This document shows positions 52,073 through 60,753 of a stretch of DNA of 64,000 nucleotides, piece by piece; positions within the stretch are counted from its first letter, which is position 1, and each line of letters starts with the position of its first letter. The notes under the pieces were generated by a model. That model was not told the origin of the DNA, did not search any database, and saw only the letters and a program-made list of their open reading frames with translations. A program made the translations under genes and the position numbers. This DNA comes from Pleurocapsa sp. FMAR1 (GTDB lineage Bacteria > Cyanobacteriota > Cyanobacteriia > Cyanobacteriales > Xenococcaceae). The DNA lies in NCBI RefSeq assembly GCF_963665995.1, contig NZ_OY762512.1:1116001-1180000 (forward strand). The letters run 5' to 3'.

Positions 52073-53023
52073 TTAAGAAGCCTGTTGATGTCCTAATTTT
52101 AAAAATATAGTTTCGAGATCTTCTTGGGTACAATAAAATTCTGTCAAGGGAATATCAGCGAGAATAAGCGATCGCAACAGTTGAGCGCAGTCAGACTCTT
52201 TTCCTGTAAAATTAACCCGAAGACGATTGCTTTGGGGTATCATCTCCCATGTTTCTACCAAAGAGTTTTGGCTGAGTTGTTGTTGCAATATCTCTATCTT
52301 ACCTAAAGTGCTAATAATTATTTGTTGACGAGATAACCTTTGGTATAGTTCTTTCAAAGAAGTGCTTTCTACCAAAAAGCCCAACTCCATTATGCCTACT
52401 GAAGTACAGAGTTCGGCAAGATCGCTCAAGACATGAGAAGAAATTAGAATTGTCATTCCCGCTTCTTGTAAAATTTTAACAATTTGCCTAAATTGTTGTC
52501 TGGCTAGAGGATCTAATCCTGATACGGGTTCATCTAACAGTAACAATATGGGTTCGTGAATAATAGTCCGAGCTAAACTAAGGCGTTGCTTCATGCCTCG
52601 CGAGAGGTTAGAGATAATACTTTTGCGTTTATTTTCTAGCTGAACTAGTTCTAATACTTCTACTAGACGACGACGACGAAAAGGTTGTTTAAGATTATAC
52701 AAACGAGCAAAGTAATCTAGATAATCCCAGACAGTTAGATCGTCATAAAGCGGAAAATCATCTGGGAGATAACCCAAGCGTTTTTTTAAGACAGAATTAG
52801 AATTATCCCGTAATAAGCGATCGCCATGGAGATAAATTTCTCCTTTTGTTGGTTCTTCTGCTGCTGCTAACATTCTGATTAAGGTCGTTTTGCCCGCACC
52901 ATTAGGACCAATCAAACCGTAAACTTCGCCACTTTTGATCCTTAAATCGATATCATTGACGGCGATATGTCCTTCAAATCTTTTAGTTAGGCCGTAGGTG
53001 GCGATCGCCAAATCTTCGCTCAT
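52073..53023 (-). CDS. ABC transporter ATP-binding protein
   Basis: A 316-residue ATPase started at ATG 53023 (MSEDLAIATYGLTKRFEG). Walker A is GPNGAGKTT (about 38-46), the signature motif is LSRGMKQRLSLAR (about 140-152), Walker B is LLLLDEP and the D/H-loops are LDPLAR and ISSHVL. A DrrA/CcmA-like C-terminal region follows (about 240-316). It pairs with the permease gene 55 bases downstream. Substrate unknown. Confidence 0.93.
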   Translation of the reverse strand: MSEDLAIATYGLTKRFEGHIAVNDIDLRIKSGEVYGLIGPNGAGKTTLIRMLAAAEEPTKGEIYLHGDRLLRDNSNSVLKKRLGYLPDDFPLYDDLTVWDYLDYFARLYNLKQPFRRRRLVEVLELVQLENKRKSIISNLSRGMKQRLSLARTIIHEPILLLLDEPVSGLDPLARQQFRQIVKILQEAGMTILISSHVLSDLAELCTSVGIMELGFLVESTSLKELYQRLSRQQIIISTLGKIEILQQQLSQNSLVETWEMIPQSNRLRVNFTGKESDCAQLLRSLILADIPLTEFYCTQEDLETIFLKLGHQQAS

Positions 53024-53215
53024 AAGCAATAATTATACCATCTCCAACTTTATACCCTTGCTTTCTTGATTATATGTAAAGCGATCAATCTTTTAGGTAG
53101 TAAGTAGTAGGTAATGGGTAGTGGGTAATAACTCAATCAAAAATTAGAGTTGGTTGCAGATCGAATCTCCAGATCGAGCTATCTTATGTAAGATATAGAT
53201 TTACCGCAAGTTGAG

Positions 53216-55908
53216 ATTAAAGTCAGTAGGCGAGTCACCCCACCTACTGCTCTACAAAACGGTACGTGAACCTTTCAATTCATACCGCTCCTCAATAAGA
53301 CGGCTGTTGTCATCAGTACGTCTCAGAACTTATGTGATTAACATTCCTTCTGACCAATGCCATCCTTCAGGAAGGTTGGCTGGTTTGAAGGGCGTTTCGT
53401 TTGAGCCGTCAATCGCTGTCTTTTTATCATGGCAATGTCGATGTAGCAATTGAAGATTGTTGTAATAATCCTTTCCACCTCTTGATTTTGGGATTATATG
53501 GTCTTTTTCAATCACATCATCGTTGAAGAATGTTAAACCGCACCAATTACATTTTCCTTTTTGGATTTTAAGTAATTTGGCTTTGCTTAGTGGCATGAGT
53601 GGATTTCTTCCCATGCGAGAACTCCAGTAGACTAAATCTCCGTCAAATGGGCTACTTTCACCTTTGACTATGACGTGACGAGTAATTTTCGTATCCTTGT
53701 GAAAACGAAGACTATCGTTAATAATTCCGTCTTTAGTCGTGGCGAATATCCAGTCTTTACTACTAAATGTGTTCTCTTTATTATTGTAAATTGACTTGCT
53801 TTGGAAATATTTGCTTTTAAGCCATTTCTTTCCTTTGTTTCTATGTCTTTTTACCGCCCACTTCCAGAGTTTAAATACAGTCAAAGCGTCTAATTTCTCA
53901 AACGTTATGCTACTTACTACTTTTGAATAATAGTTACACCATCCCCTAATTATGGGATTGAGCATTCCTATTAATCTTTCTTGCTTAAGTGATTTACCAG
54001 AGTTGATAATATCTGCAAGTTTTTCGTAATGAGTTTTAATACTCTTTTTACTAGGCTTAATAAGAGTTTTAAAACCTAACAATTTGCCCTGTGGATTTTT
54101 CCCACTTATGTACTTGCCGACTTTGTATTGTCGAACGTTAAATCCGAGAAAGTCAAAACCAGCTTTTTCCTTTCCTACATTATGTAGGGTGTGGGTTAAT
54201 CTAGTTTTGCTAGGTTTTAATTCTAGTCCTATGTCTTTTAACCATTCGGAGATAATTTCTCTGCAACTTTGAACCACAGAATAGTCTTCGTGAAGGATTA
54301 CGAAATCATCCGCATATCGAATTAAAGATAAAGAAAATCTTTTGTCTCTTTTACCTACTTGTTTACCTCGATAGTCTTTCATATCTAGAGTTTCGGCATA
54401 TCTCTTTATGCGTTCTTCCATTCCATGTAAGGCAATATTAGCCAAAAGTGGGCTAATAACTCCACCTTGCGGTGTACCTTTAGTTGTTTCAGAGAATTTG
54501 TAGTCCTGCCATATCCCAGCTTTTAACCAAGCTCGTATTTGTCTACGTAAGGATGGGTAGGTATTTAATTTTTGTAATAATTTTTGATGGTTGATTTTAT
54601 CAAAGCATTGGCTAATATCCGCATCCAAGACAAATTTTGATTTTTGCTTGATTGCGAGGAAGATTGCTCTGATAGCATCTTGACATGAACGTCCAGGTCT
54701 GAAGCCATGCGAGTTTGGTTCAAACTTTGCCTCCCATTCTGGCTCTAATGCCAATTTAGTGAGACACTGCACTGCTCGGTCGTACATTATAGGTATTCCC
54801 AAAGGTCTTTTCTCGTCCTTCCCTGGTTTGGGTATGAATACCCGCCTTACAGGAGACGCTTTGGCTTTCAAGGTGATTTTATCAACCAGTTTGAATCGGT
54901 CTTTTGGAGATAGGTTTTTAACCCCGTCCACACCTGCCGTTTTAGAACCCTGGTTATCTTGTGTTACCTTTCGTACCGAGATGAGTTTTGCACTTCTGGA
55001 TTTTAGTAATAATTTTTGGAGTCGTCTAACATTCTTGACATCACCACGTTTCGACGCTTGATAGATACGTTTTTGAAGCTTATACAGAACCTTCTCGAAT
55101 TTCTTCCAGGGCAGGTCTGACCATTCATACTCTTGTTGAATATATTCAACGTTGTCCATGACTTTTATACTTTTACTTGTGTCCCTATCTTCCGTTTCAC
55201 CGTGAGTCTGTCTGCATATACTCTTTTATTACAAAGAGTCATTGGCTTCTGACTCTATCTCTATCAATCATTCCCTAGCGAATGAAACTAGATGTTGCAT
55301 CTTGGTTGATTACTCAAGTTTTGCGACCTTGTACTTGAGAAGAACAATTGATTTATTTCGTTCCACATACCATTGGTTTGCTCTTTTAGGTGGGAATCTC
55401 TTTGCCCGTTATAGGTAACGCAAAGCTCTCATCATAAATAGGAGCTTACCTGTTAAAGAACGCATATAGCGGTTCTTTATGCCTTTTTAGGACTTCCAGC
55501 GCATTAAGCCTTTCCGCTGGTTTCCCCTTGGGACAATTCAGTCAATTCCTTAGACCTCGTTCACCTTGAGAGCTTGCTGACGTTAAACCACATTAGGCTA
55601 GTAGTTTAAATCCGTCGTCCCCCTGCTTTACGGATTGATGACCAGTCGCTACCGCAAGGGTTTTGCTTTCATTTTGCGTCTAAATGGTTGGGCTTGTATC
55701 ATTTAAGTTAGAAAAATAAGTTATTCTTCTTACCCCTACTGTCTTTGCTAAATTAGCTTGGCAGGGTTAACTCACCAACATGGTTATGTAGTTGTCATTT
55801 CTAAGAGGATTAAAGTGCTACCTCAACCCAGTATGGGTTACTCTTAGAATTGCTCTCAATCCTCCGTATTGATATTCACCAATATAGTTTCTGAGAAACG
55901 AATCGCAC
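53216..55908 (-). mobile_element. group II intron with RT/maturase ORF
   Basis: Read on the minus strand the element starts GTGCGATTCG at 55908, a standard group II 5' end. Domain V is recognisable near 53255-53290 as GAGCGGTATG-AATT-GAAA then CACGTACCGT, and domain VI is the CAGTAGG/CCTACTG stem that follows. The 3' end is placed at 53216 after ACTTTAAT, ending AT. The maturase ORF (53330-55159) lies in domain IV. About 750 bases of ribozyme domains I-III precede it. Total about 2.69 kb, a complete element by all visible signals. Exact ends are estimated. Confidence 0.85.
53330..55159 (-). CDS. ltrA: group II intron-encoded protein: reverse transcriptase, maturase and HNH endonuclease
   Basis: A 609-residue intron protein. 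Reverse-transcriptase blocks: GVDGVKNLS, FIPKPGKDEKRPLGIP, the catalytic YADD in LIRYADDFVI (about 271-280) and KTRLTHTL. The maturase (X) domain is about 365-450, with PIIRGWCNYYSKV. A D domain and an HNH endonuclease follow: KCNWCGLTFF, EKDHIIPKSRGGKDYYNNLQLLHRHCH (about 565-592). All activities for retrohoming appear intact. It splices the intron RNA and reverse-transcribes it into DNA at the target site. Confidence 0.93.
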   Translation of the reverse strand: MDNVEYIQQEYEWSDLPWKKFEKVLYKLQKRIYQASKRGDVKNVRRLQKLLLKSRSAKLISVRKVTQDNQGSKTAGVDGVKNLSPKDRFKLVDKITLKAKASPVRRVFIPKPGKDEKRPLGIPIMYDRAVQCLTKLALEPEWEAKFEPNSHGFRPGRSCQDAIRAIFLAIKQKSKFVLDADISQCFDKINHQKLLQKLNTYPSLRRQIRAWLKAGIWQDYKFSETTKGTPQGGVISPLLANIALHGMEERIKRYAETLDMKDYRGKQVGKRDKRFSLSLIRYADDFVILHEDYSVVQSCREIISEWLKDIGLELKPSKTRLTHTLHNVGKEKAGFDFLGFNVRQYKVGKYISGKNPQGKLLGFKTLIKPSKKSIKTHYEKLADIINSGKSLKQERLIGMLNPIIRGWCNYYSKVVSSITFEKLDALTVFKLWKWAVKRHRNKGKKWLKSKYFQSKSIYNNKENTFSSKDWIFATTKDGIINDSLRFHKDTKITRHVIVKGESSPFDGDLVYWSSRMGRNPLMPLSKAKLLKIQKGKCNWCGLTFFNDDVIEKDHIIPKSRGGKDYYNNLQLLHRHCHDKKTAIDGSNETPFKPANLPEGWHWSEGMLIT

Positions 55909-55910
55909 TT

Positions 55911-56258
55911 ATGTTTGGAAAGTCGCCCCGTGAACCACAAAAACCTACTATGTCTGATTTACAAGACATTAAACTTACTCCCCCTACTGTAGTTAATTCA
56001 ACCTTTCCCCAAGATACTTTGCTACAAACAGAAACCGAGATGCTAGAAAGCAGCGAGCTTGTATCTTCTGTGGAAAAAATTAGCCGTATTGTTTCTCCTT
56101 ACTTTATCGCTATAGTTGGTTTAGCTTTGTATAAAGAGAACTTTCTAATTGGCACAATTTTGATTGTAGTGGGTATACTTTCTTTGCTTAAAGTTTCTAC
56201 TAAAGATGTAGGCAATTTTTTAGACTGGCTCAAGAATTTTTTAGGTTTAGGTAGCTAA
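55911..56258 (+). CDS. small two-span membrane protein with a group II intron at its 5' boundary
   Basis: Read from the ATG at 55911 this is a 115-residue protein; an internal ATG at 55950 would give 102 residues. The N-terminal half is polar (MFGKSPREPQKP, DIKLTPPTVV), then one or two hydrophobic segments (RIVSPYFIAIVGLALY and NFLIGTILIVVGILSLL, about 65-100) and an amphipathic tail (DVGNFLDWLKNFLGLG). The group II intron ends 2 bases before this ATG and runs antisense to it, so it has displaced the native leader and ribosome site. Some resemblance to CURT1/CAAD-like thylakoid proteins is only general. Confidence 0.55.
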   Translation: MFGKSPREPQKPTMSDLQDIKLTPPTVVNSTFPQDTLLQTETEMLESSELVSSVEKISRIVSPYFIAIVGLALYKENFLIGTILIVVGILSLLKVSTKDVGNFLDWLKNFLGLGS

Positions 56259-56487
56259 TAGCAACAGTTAGGGCAGTTAAAGCAGTTAGACGAGCGAACC
56301 CCGTCTAGGGAGATGTCTTGAGAACAAGTCCTTTGTCTGCGGAGAGTTTCCCTCCTGCAAAACTGAGATGCGGACGAAGCGTCCTTTCTAGCTGTTCCAC
56401 ACCCGCGTTGACTTCACTTAACCAGAGTTTTGGAGACTTATGCAAGAAGTCTAGTACAGTTGGTCGTAATCAAGAATTGTAATTGGG
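56259..56487. repeat. 229-base gap filled by interspersed-repeat sequence
   Basis: GC-rich segments (GGACGAAGCGTCC, CTGCGGAGAG, GCGGAC) recur here; TCCTTTGTCTGCGG resembles the inverse of GACTTGTCCGCAT near 30687-30700 and TCCTGCGGACGGG near 39416. It lies between two convergent genes. No ORF. Confidence 0.5.
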
Positions 56488-56985
56488 CTAAACTTGCCAA
56501 GTCTTTTGTAGTTTTGTCCAGACTGTAGAAACTGTCTGTTTGACTTCATTTTGAAAACTCCATCTTTGGAAGGCTCGTTCGTGTTCTTCTCCCTGAGTTT
56601 GATAAGCTCTCCAACCATTGAGAGCAACGCCTAATCCCCAAAATAGCAGAATATATAAAGACCAGGTAAGAGAGCCAGCAGCAATTATGTTTAAAGAAAC
56701 CAGAAAAATATTAACGATCGCAAATTTAGTAAGTTTCTGCTTAAAGTTTTGACGGCGATATAAATTAAAGGTATGTCGCTGGCGATCGACTATTTTTTGT
56801 TCGAGCCAATCTTTTTCCGCAGCTTGAATAATAGCGTTGCTAATATCTAATTCTGAGGCTATTTCCCACAGTTGTTGTCTGCTTAATTCTTCGTGGGTAT
56901 GGTGACGGGCGATCGCGATATTAAGAATCTGCTGAATATCGTCTTGACTATAGGAGTCTGGATATTGGGGGGTTGTATCTGGCAT
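56488..56985 (-). CDS. 2TM-domain protein
   Basis: A 165-residue protein. The N-terminal part (about 12-65) is a soluble helical region, SQDDIQQILNIAIARHHTHEELSRQQLWEIASELDIS, then a 2TM domain (about 80-130) with FAIVNIFLVSLNIIAAGSLTW and SLYILLFWGLGVALNGWRAY separated by a short turn. The tail is amphipathic. The combination resembles the SHOCT-like plus 2TM proteins of cyanobacteria; no function is known. It is convergent with the 115-residue gene. Confidence 0.78.
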   Translation of the reverse strand: MPDTTPQYPDSYSQDDIQQILNIAIARHHTHEELSRQQLWEIASELDISNAIIQAAEKDWLEQKIVDRQRHTFNLYRRQNFKQKLTKFAIVNIFLVSLNIIAAGSLTWSLYILLFWGLGVALNGWRAYQTQGEEHERAFQRWSFQNEVKQTVSTVWTKLQKTWQV

Positions 56986-57188
56986 ATTACTATTGCTGCT
57001 CTCTAATATTTATTATGCCCAAAATGTGTCAAGTTGTTACCGTAAATTTGAGGACGGTTTTTACCCTACTACCAATCGTTACGCTTCGCTACCATTGTAA
57101 TAAATTAATAGCAAACAAAATATAAAACATTTTCCTTTAGCAAAAGTGGAAAAATATTAATATTGCTTCATCCACAAAGGAGTATTTA

Positions 57189-58349
57189 ATGAACGGCAAC
57201 ATTCGGATCGGTAATTTATTTGGGATTCCATTTTTTATTAACCCATCTTGGTTTCTTATCCTAGGTTTAGTGACTTGGAGCTATGGTTCTAATTTAACTA
57301 GCGATTTTACAGGGTCAACTCCCTGGATTTTGGGTTTTGTTACTGCCATACTATTATTTTCTTCAGTATTAGCTCACGAGCTTGGTCATAGCTTTGTGGC
57401 GATTTCTCAAGGAATTCCCGTTAAATCGATCACCCTATTCATTTTTGGCGGTTTAGCGACCTTAGAGAAAGAATCAGAAACACCATTTCAGGCGTTTTCT
57501 GTGGCGATCGCAGGGCCTTTAGTTAGTATTTTATTATTTGGAATTTTTTCACTAATTGCAGCTAGTTTCTCACCAAATCAACCTTTAGGGGCGATTATTT
57601 ATCCTGTAGCCATTATTAATTTAATTCTGGCACTATTTAATATGATTCCTGGCTTACCTCTTGACGGTGGGAATGTCCTCAAGGCTGTTGTCTGGAAAAT
57701 TACAGGTAATCCTAATAAAGGAGTAATTTTTGCAGGGAGAGTTGGTCAAGTCATAGGCTGGATTGCTATATCTCTGGGTATTTTATCTGTTTTGGGTATC
57801 AGCCAAGCGGGAAGCCTCTGGACTTTATTAATCGGCGTATTTCTCTTGCAAAATGCTGGTATGGCTGCTCAATCGGCTGTGGTACAGGATAAATTAAGTC
57901 AGTATACTGCTAGAGATGCTGTCATTGCAGATAGCCCGATAGTGGGAGAACATTTAAGCGTTAGAGAGTTTGTCAATGACTATGTGATTGGTAAAGAGCG
58001 TTGGAAAAAGTTTTTGGTAATAGATGAAAATCAAAAGTTAGTTGGTGATATTGCTGTAGAAGATTTGAAACAAATCCCTACTTCTGATTGGAATGAAATT
58101 TATCTTCATGAGCTAGTCAGATCTATACCAGAAGTTGATACTATTGCTGCTGATACTTCTTTATTAGAGGTAGCCAAAACTATTGAGATCAAGAAAGCTC
58201 AAGAACTTGTAGTTGTAGGAGAATCAGGTGAGGTAATTGGATTACTGGAAAAAGCCTCTATCGTCAATCTAATGACCCAAGAAGAGATAGCTAAAAACAA
58301 GGCTGTTGTTGAATCTGTTCAAGATGATGACAAAGTGATAGTTAATTAA
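57189..58349 (+). CDS. site-2 protease family zinc metalloprotease with CBS domains
   Basis: A 386-residue membrane protease. The zinc motif HELGH is at 63-67 in LAHELGHSFVA, and the third ligand region is NMIPGLPLDGGNVLKA with D159 (151-167). Six or so hydrophobic helices fill residues 1-225. A pair of CBS domains occupies about 235-375 (AVIADSPIVGEHLSVREFV; TIAADTSLLEVAKTIE). The RseP/M50 family cuts membrane-bound substrates; CBS domains often sense adenine nucleotides. AGGAG sits 6 bases before the ATG, a good ribosome site. It precedes ispE by 109 bases. Confidence 0.93.
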   Translation: MNGNIRIGNLFGIPFFINPSWFLILGLVTWSYGSNLTSDFTGSTPWILGFVTAILLFSSVLAHELGHSFVAISQGIPVKSITLFIFGGLATLEKESETPFQAFSVAIAGPLVSILLFGIFSLIAASFSPNQPLGAIIYPVAIINLILALFNMIPGLPLDGGNVLKAVVWKITGNPNKGVIFAGRVGQVIGWIAISLGILSVLGISQAGSLWTLLIGVFLLQNAGMAAQSAVVQDKLSQYTARDAVIADSPIVGEHLSVREFVNDYVIGKERWKKFLVIDENQKLVGDIAVEDLKQIPTSDWNEIYLHELVRSIPEVDTIAADTSLLEVAKTIEIKKAQELVVVGESGEVIGLLEKASIVNLMTQEEIAKNKAVVESVQDDDKVIVN

Positions 58350-58458
58350 ATTTAACGGTAATTTCCTGGACGCATTAAATCATTAAATATTATCGGTTCT
58401 GATTAGAGTAAACTCACTATATAGTGAGTGGTCAAATGGCTAAATTGTTTCCTAAGAT

Positions 58459-59409
58459 ATGCGTTCTTGTTCTCTGATTGCACCAGCAAAAATCAATCTT
58501 TATTTAGAAATTATTGGCGATCGCTCTGACGGATTTCATGAGCTAGTCATGATTTTACAGAGTATTAGCTTGGCAGATCGAGTAGATATTAAGCCAAGCG
58601 ATACTCAAAAGATTTGCATTTACTGCGATCATCCCCATGTACCAGAAGATGAAACTAATTTGGCTTATCGCGCTGCTCAACTAATGTGTAGAGTCTTTCC
58701 TGATGTACACGCTAACTATGGTGGTGTTAGCATCAGAATTGCGAAAAACATTCCTGTAGCTGCTGGCTTGGCGGGAGGATCTGGTAACGCAGCAGCAGTA
58801 TTAGTAGGAATTAATCTAATCTGGAATCTTGGCTTAACTCAACCCGAATTAGAGGAATTGGCTGCTGAATTAGGCTCTGACATTCCTTTTTGTGTTTCTG
58901 GAGGAACAGCGATCGCCACTGGTAGGGGAGAAAAACTAGACTCTCTTGCAAATCTTGACAATATTTGGCTGGTATTAGCTAAATACGACAACATTGGTGT
59001 TTCTACACCCTGGGCATATAAAACCTATCGTCAACAGTATAGTGATTCTTATATCGCCGATGCAGCAGGAATTAAGTCTCGTACTGCCAAAATTAATTCC
59101 AGTCCTTTGGTTAATGCCATAGTCAATAAAAATGCCAAGGAAATTGGCAAATTAATCGACAATGATTTAGAAAAGGTTGTTTTGCCTGAATATCCCCAGG
59201 TAGCAAAACTTAAGTCAGCTTTTGCTGCTCAAGATATACTAGGTACAATGATGTCTGGCTCAGGACCAACGGTGTTTGCACTGTGCGACTCTGAAGCACA
59301 GGCGATCGCCGTTAAAGAGCGGGTAAAAACTCAAATTAACGATTCTCAACTTCGTTTTTGGGTAACAAAACTTGTTAGTCATGGCATCCAAATTAAATCC
59401 CAAACATAA
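58459..59409 (+). CDS. ispE: 4-diphosphocytidyl-2-C-methyl-D-erythritol kinase
   Basis: A 316-residue GHMP kinase. It begins with the substrate loop PAKINLYLEIIGDRSDGFHEL (about 9-29), then the ATP-binding GLAGGSGNAAAVL (about 106-118) and the C-terminal MMSGSGPTVFAL (about 274-285). It phosphorylates CDP-methylerythritol in the plastid-type MEP isoprenoid pathway, essential for carotenoid and phytol precursors. Single gene; no other MEP gene is in the window. Confidence 0.95.
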   Translation: MRSCSLIAPAKINLYLEIIGDRSDGFHELVMILQSISLADRVDIKPSDTQKICIYCDHPHVPEDETNLAYRAAQLMCRVFPDVHANYGGVSIRIAKNIPVAAGLAGGSGNAAAVLVGINLIWNLGLTQPELEELAAELGSDIPFCVSGGTAIATGRGEKLDSLANLDNIWLVLAKYDNIGVSTPWAYKTYRQQYSDSYIADAAGIKSRTAKINSSPLVNAIVNKNAKEIGKLIDNDLEKVVLPEYPQVAKLKSAFAAQDILGTMMSGSGPTVFALCDSEAQAIAVKERVKTQINDSQLRFWVTKLVSHGIQIKSQT

Positions 59410-59427
59410 ACTTTTTAGGGTTCAATT

Positions 59428-59655
59428 CTAGGAATACATACAAAACTGGCTGTTGTTAATAATTGCTTCTCCATAATCGGGTATCCAAGCTACCCATTCT
59501 GATTCTGAGTACCTACACAAAATCAATGCTTGATCGTGGTTATCAGGGTTGGGTAATTCTAGCAGCTTGACCCATTTATCTGTCAAATATTGCTCAATTG
59601 TTTCAACAGACAAATTGGGCTGTAATGCACACCATTGAGGCGTAAGGGCTTGCCC
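59428..59655 (-). CDS. small protein of unknown function, start codon uncertain
   Basis: The C-terminal 66 residues (NLSVETIEQYLTDKW to IPDYGEAIINNSQF) are clearly coding-like and distinct, but the frame upstream (59640-59675) contains no ATG, GTG or TTG until it overlaps larB on the other strand. The sequence at 59638-59660 (AGGCGTAAGGGCTTGCCCGC) resembles a common cyanobacterial interspersed repeat, so the real start may have been destroyed by an insertion or use an unusual codon. A short acidic soluble protein rich in Trp, no known family. Confidence 0.45.
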   Translation of the reverse strand, partial: GQALTPQWCALQPNLSVETIEQYLTDKWVKLLELPNPDNHDQALILCRYSESEWVAWIPDYGEAIINNSQFCMYS

Positions 59656-59674
59656 GCATCTACTGATAATTGAT

Positions 59675-60454
59675 ATGACACAACCAGAAGCACTAAAAAA
59701 TTTGCTCCAAGCGATCGCCTCTGGTAATATAAGTCCAGAATCGGCTTTGGAGAAACTCAAAGATTTGCCTTTTGAATCTTTAGATGAATTTGCCAAAATC
59801 GATCATCATCGACAGCTTAGGACAGGTTTTCCTGAAGTTATTTGGGGTGCAGACAAAACCCCCGAACAAATAATTAAGATCATGACTGCCATGGCACAAG
59901 ACGCTACGGTAGTTATGGCAACTCGGATTGAAAAGGAAGTATATCAACAGCTAAAACAAACGATTCCCGATTTAATTTACTATCCTACTGCCCGCATTTG
60001 CGCTCTGTCTGCGCCTCAAACTCCCAACCAAGCGGGAACAATCTCAATTCTTACCGCTGGTACGGCAGATATTCCCGTTGCCGAAGAAGCTGCCATTACT
60101 GCTGAACTCTGTGGCTTTGCCGTGACTCGTCTTTGGGATGTGGGGGTAGCAGGAATCCATCGTCTGTTGAGCAATCGTGAAGTCGTTTATGATGCCGATA
60201 TTTTAATCGTGGTGGCGGGCATGGAAGGGGCATTACCCAGCGTTGTGGCAGGAATGGCAGACTGTCCAGTGGTGGCAGTACCTACTAGCGTTGGCTATGG
60301 AGCAAGTTTTGGTGGTGTTGCGCCTTTATTGACTATGTTAAATTCCTGTGCTGCGGGAATCGGAGTAGTAAATATAGATAATGGTTTTGGTGCAGCTATT
60401 TTGGCAGGACAAATATTGCGTACTGCTAAGAAAATTGCCAAGAATTTAAGCTGA
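59675..60454 (+). CDS. larB: nickel-pincer cofactor biosynthesis protein LarB
   Basis: A 259-residue protein with the PurE-like AIR-carboxylase-like C-terminal domain (about 115-250): ISILTAGTADIPVAEEAAITAELCGF and VAGMEGALPSVVAGMADCPVVAVPTSVGYGASFGGVAPLLTML. The short N-terminal helical domain is typical of LarB. It carboxylates and dephosphorylates/hydrolyses nicotinic acid adenine dinucleotide in the synthesis of the nickel-pincer cofactor. LarE and LarC are not in the window. Divergent to the small gene at 59428. Confidence 0.93.
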   Translation: MTQPEALKNLLQAIASGNISPESALEKLKDLPFESLDEFAKIDHHRQLRTGFPEVIWGADKTPEQIIKIMTAMAQDATVVMATRIEKEVYQQLKQTIPDLIYYPTARICALSAPQTPNQAGTISILTAGTADIPVAEEAAITAELCGFAVTRLWDVGVAGIHRLLSNREVVYDADILIVVAGMEGALPSVVAGMADCPVVAVPTSVGYGASFGGVAPLLTMLNSCAAGIGVVNIDNGFGAAILAGQILRTAKKIAKNLS

Positions 60455-60472
60455 TTTTTATTTACGGCTTAA

Positions 60473-60592
60473 TTACATAATTCCAGAAGCATTGATTACA
60501 GGTAAAACTGTTGCTAAAACCAAAAAAGTTAGAACTCCCAAAGCTAAGTTACGATAGATTCGCTTTTCGGGTCTGCATTTTTTATATCTCAT
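60473..60592 (-). CDS. 39-residue single-span membrane protein, unannotated small ORF
   Basis: ATG at 60592, TAA at 60473-60475. A basic head (MRYKKCRPEKRIYRN) precedes a hydrophobic helix (LALGVLTFLVLATVLPVI) and a short tail (NASGIM). The inside-positive topology and single span fit a small thylakoid or plasma-membrane subunit. AAGGAG lies about 30 bases upstream, too far for ideal use. It lies in the otherwise gene-free 299-base gap between larB and fetB; the rest of this gap holds no other feature. No family known. Confidence 0.55.
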   Translation of the reverse strand: MRYKKCRPEKRIYRNLALGVLTFLVLATVLPVINASGIM

Positions 60593-60753
60593 TTTAATTG
60601 ATATTATTTAAATATAATTTTCTCCTTTATAACAAACTTAGTTTTTGCTCATTTTTCAAACGAAAAGCTACAGGGAATCCTAATCCCCAGTCTCCAGTCA
60701 CAGTCATCATCGAAGTCTTTCGTTACTAGAGATAAATGGTAAATGGTATTAGT

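Noticed and set aside
59656-59796. Extension of the small minus-strand gene to a TTG at 59796
   Set aside because: This would overlap larB by more than 120 bases on the other strand, and the extra residues look like the complement of larB.
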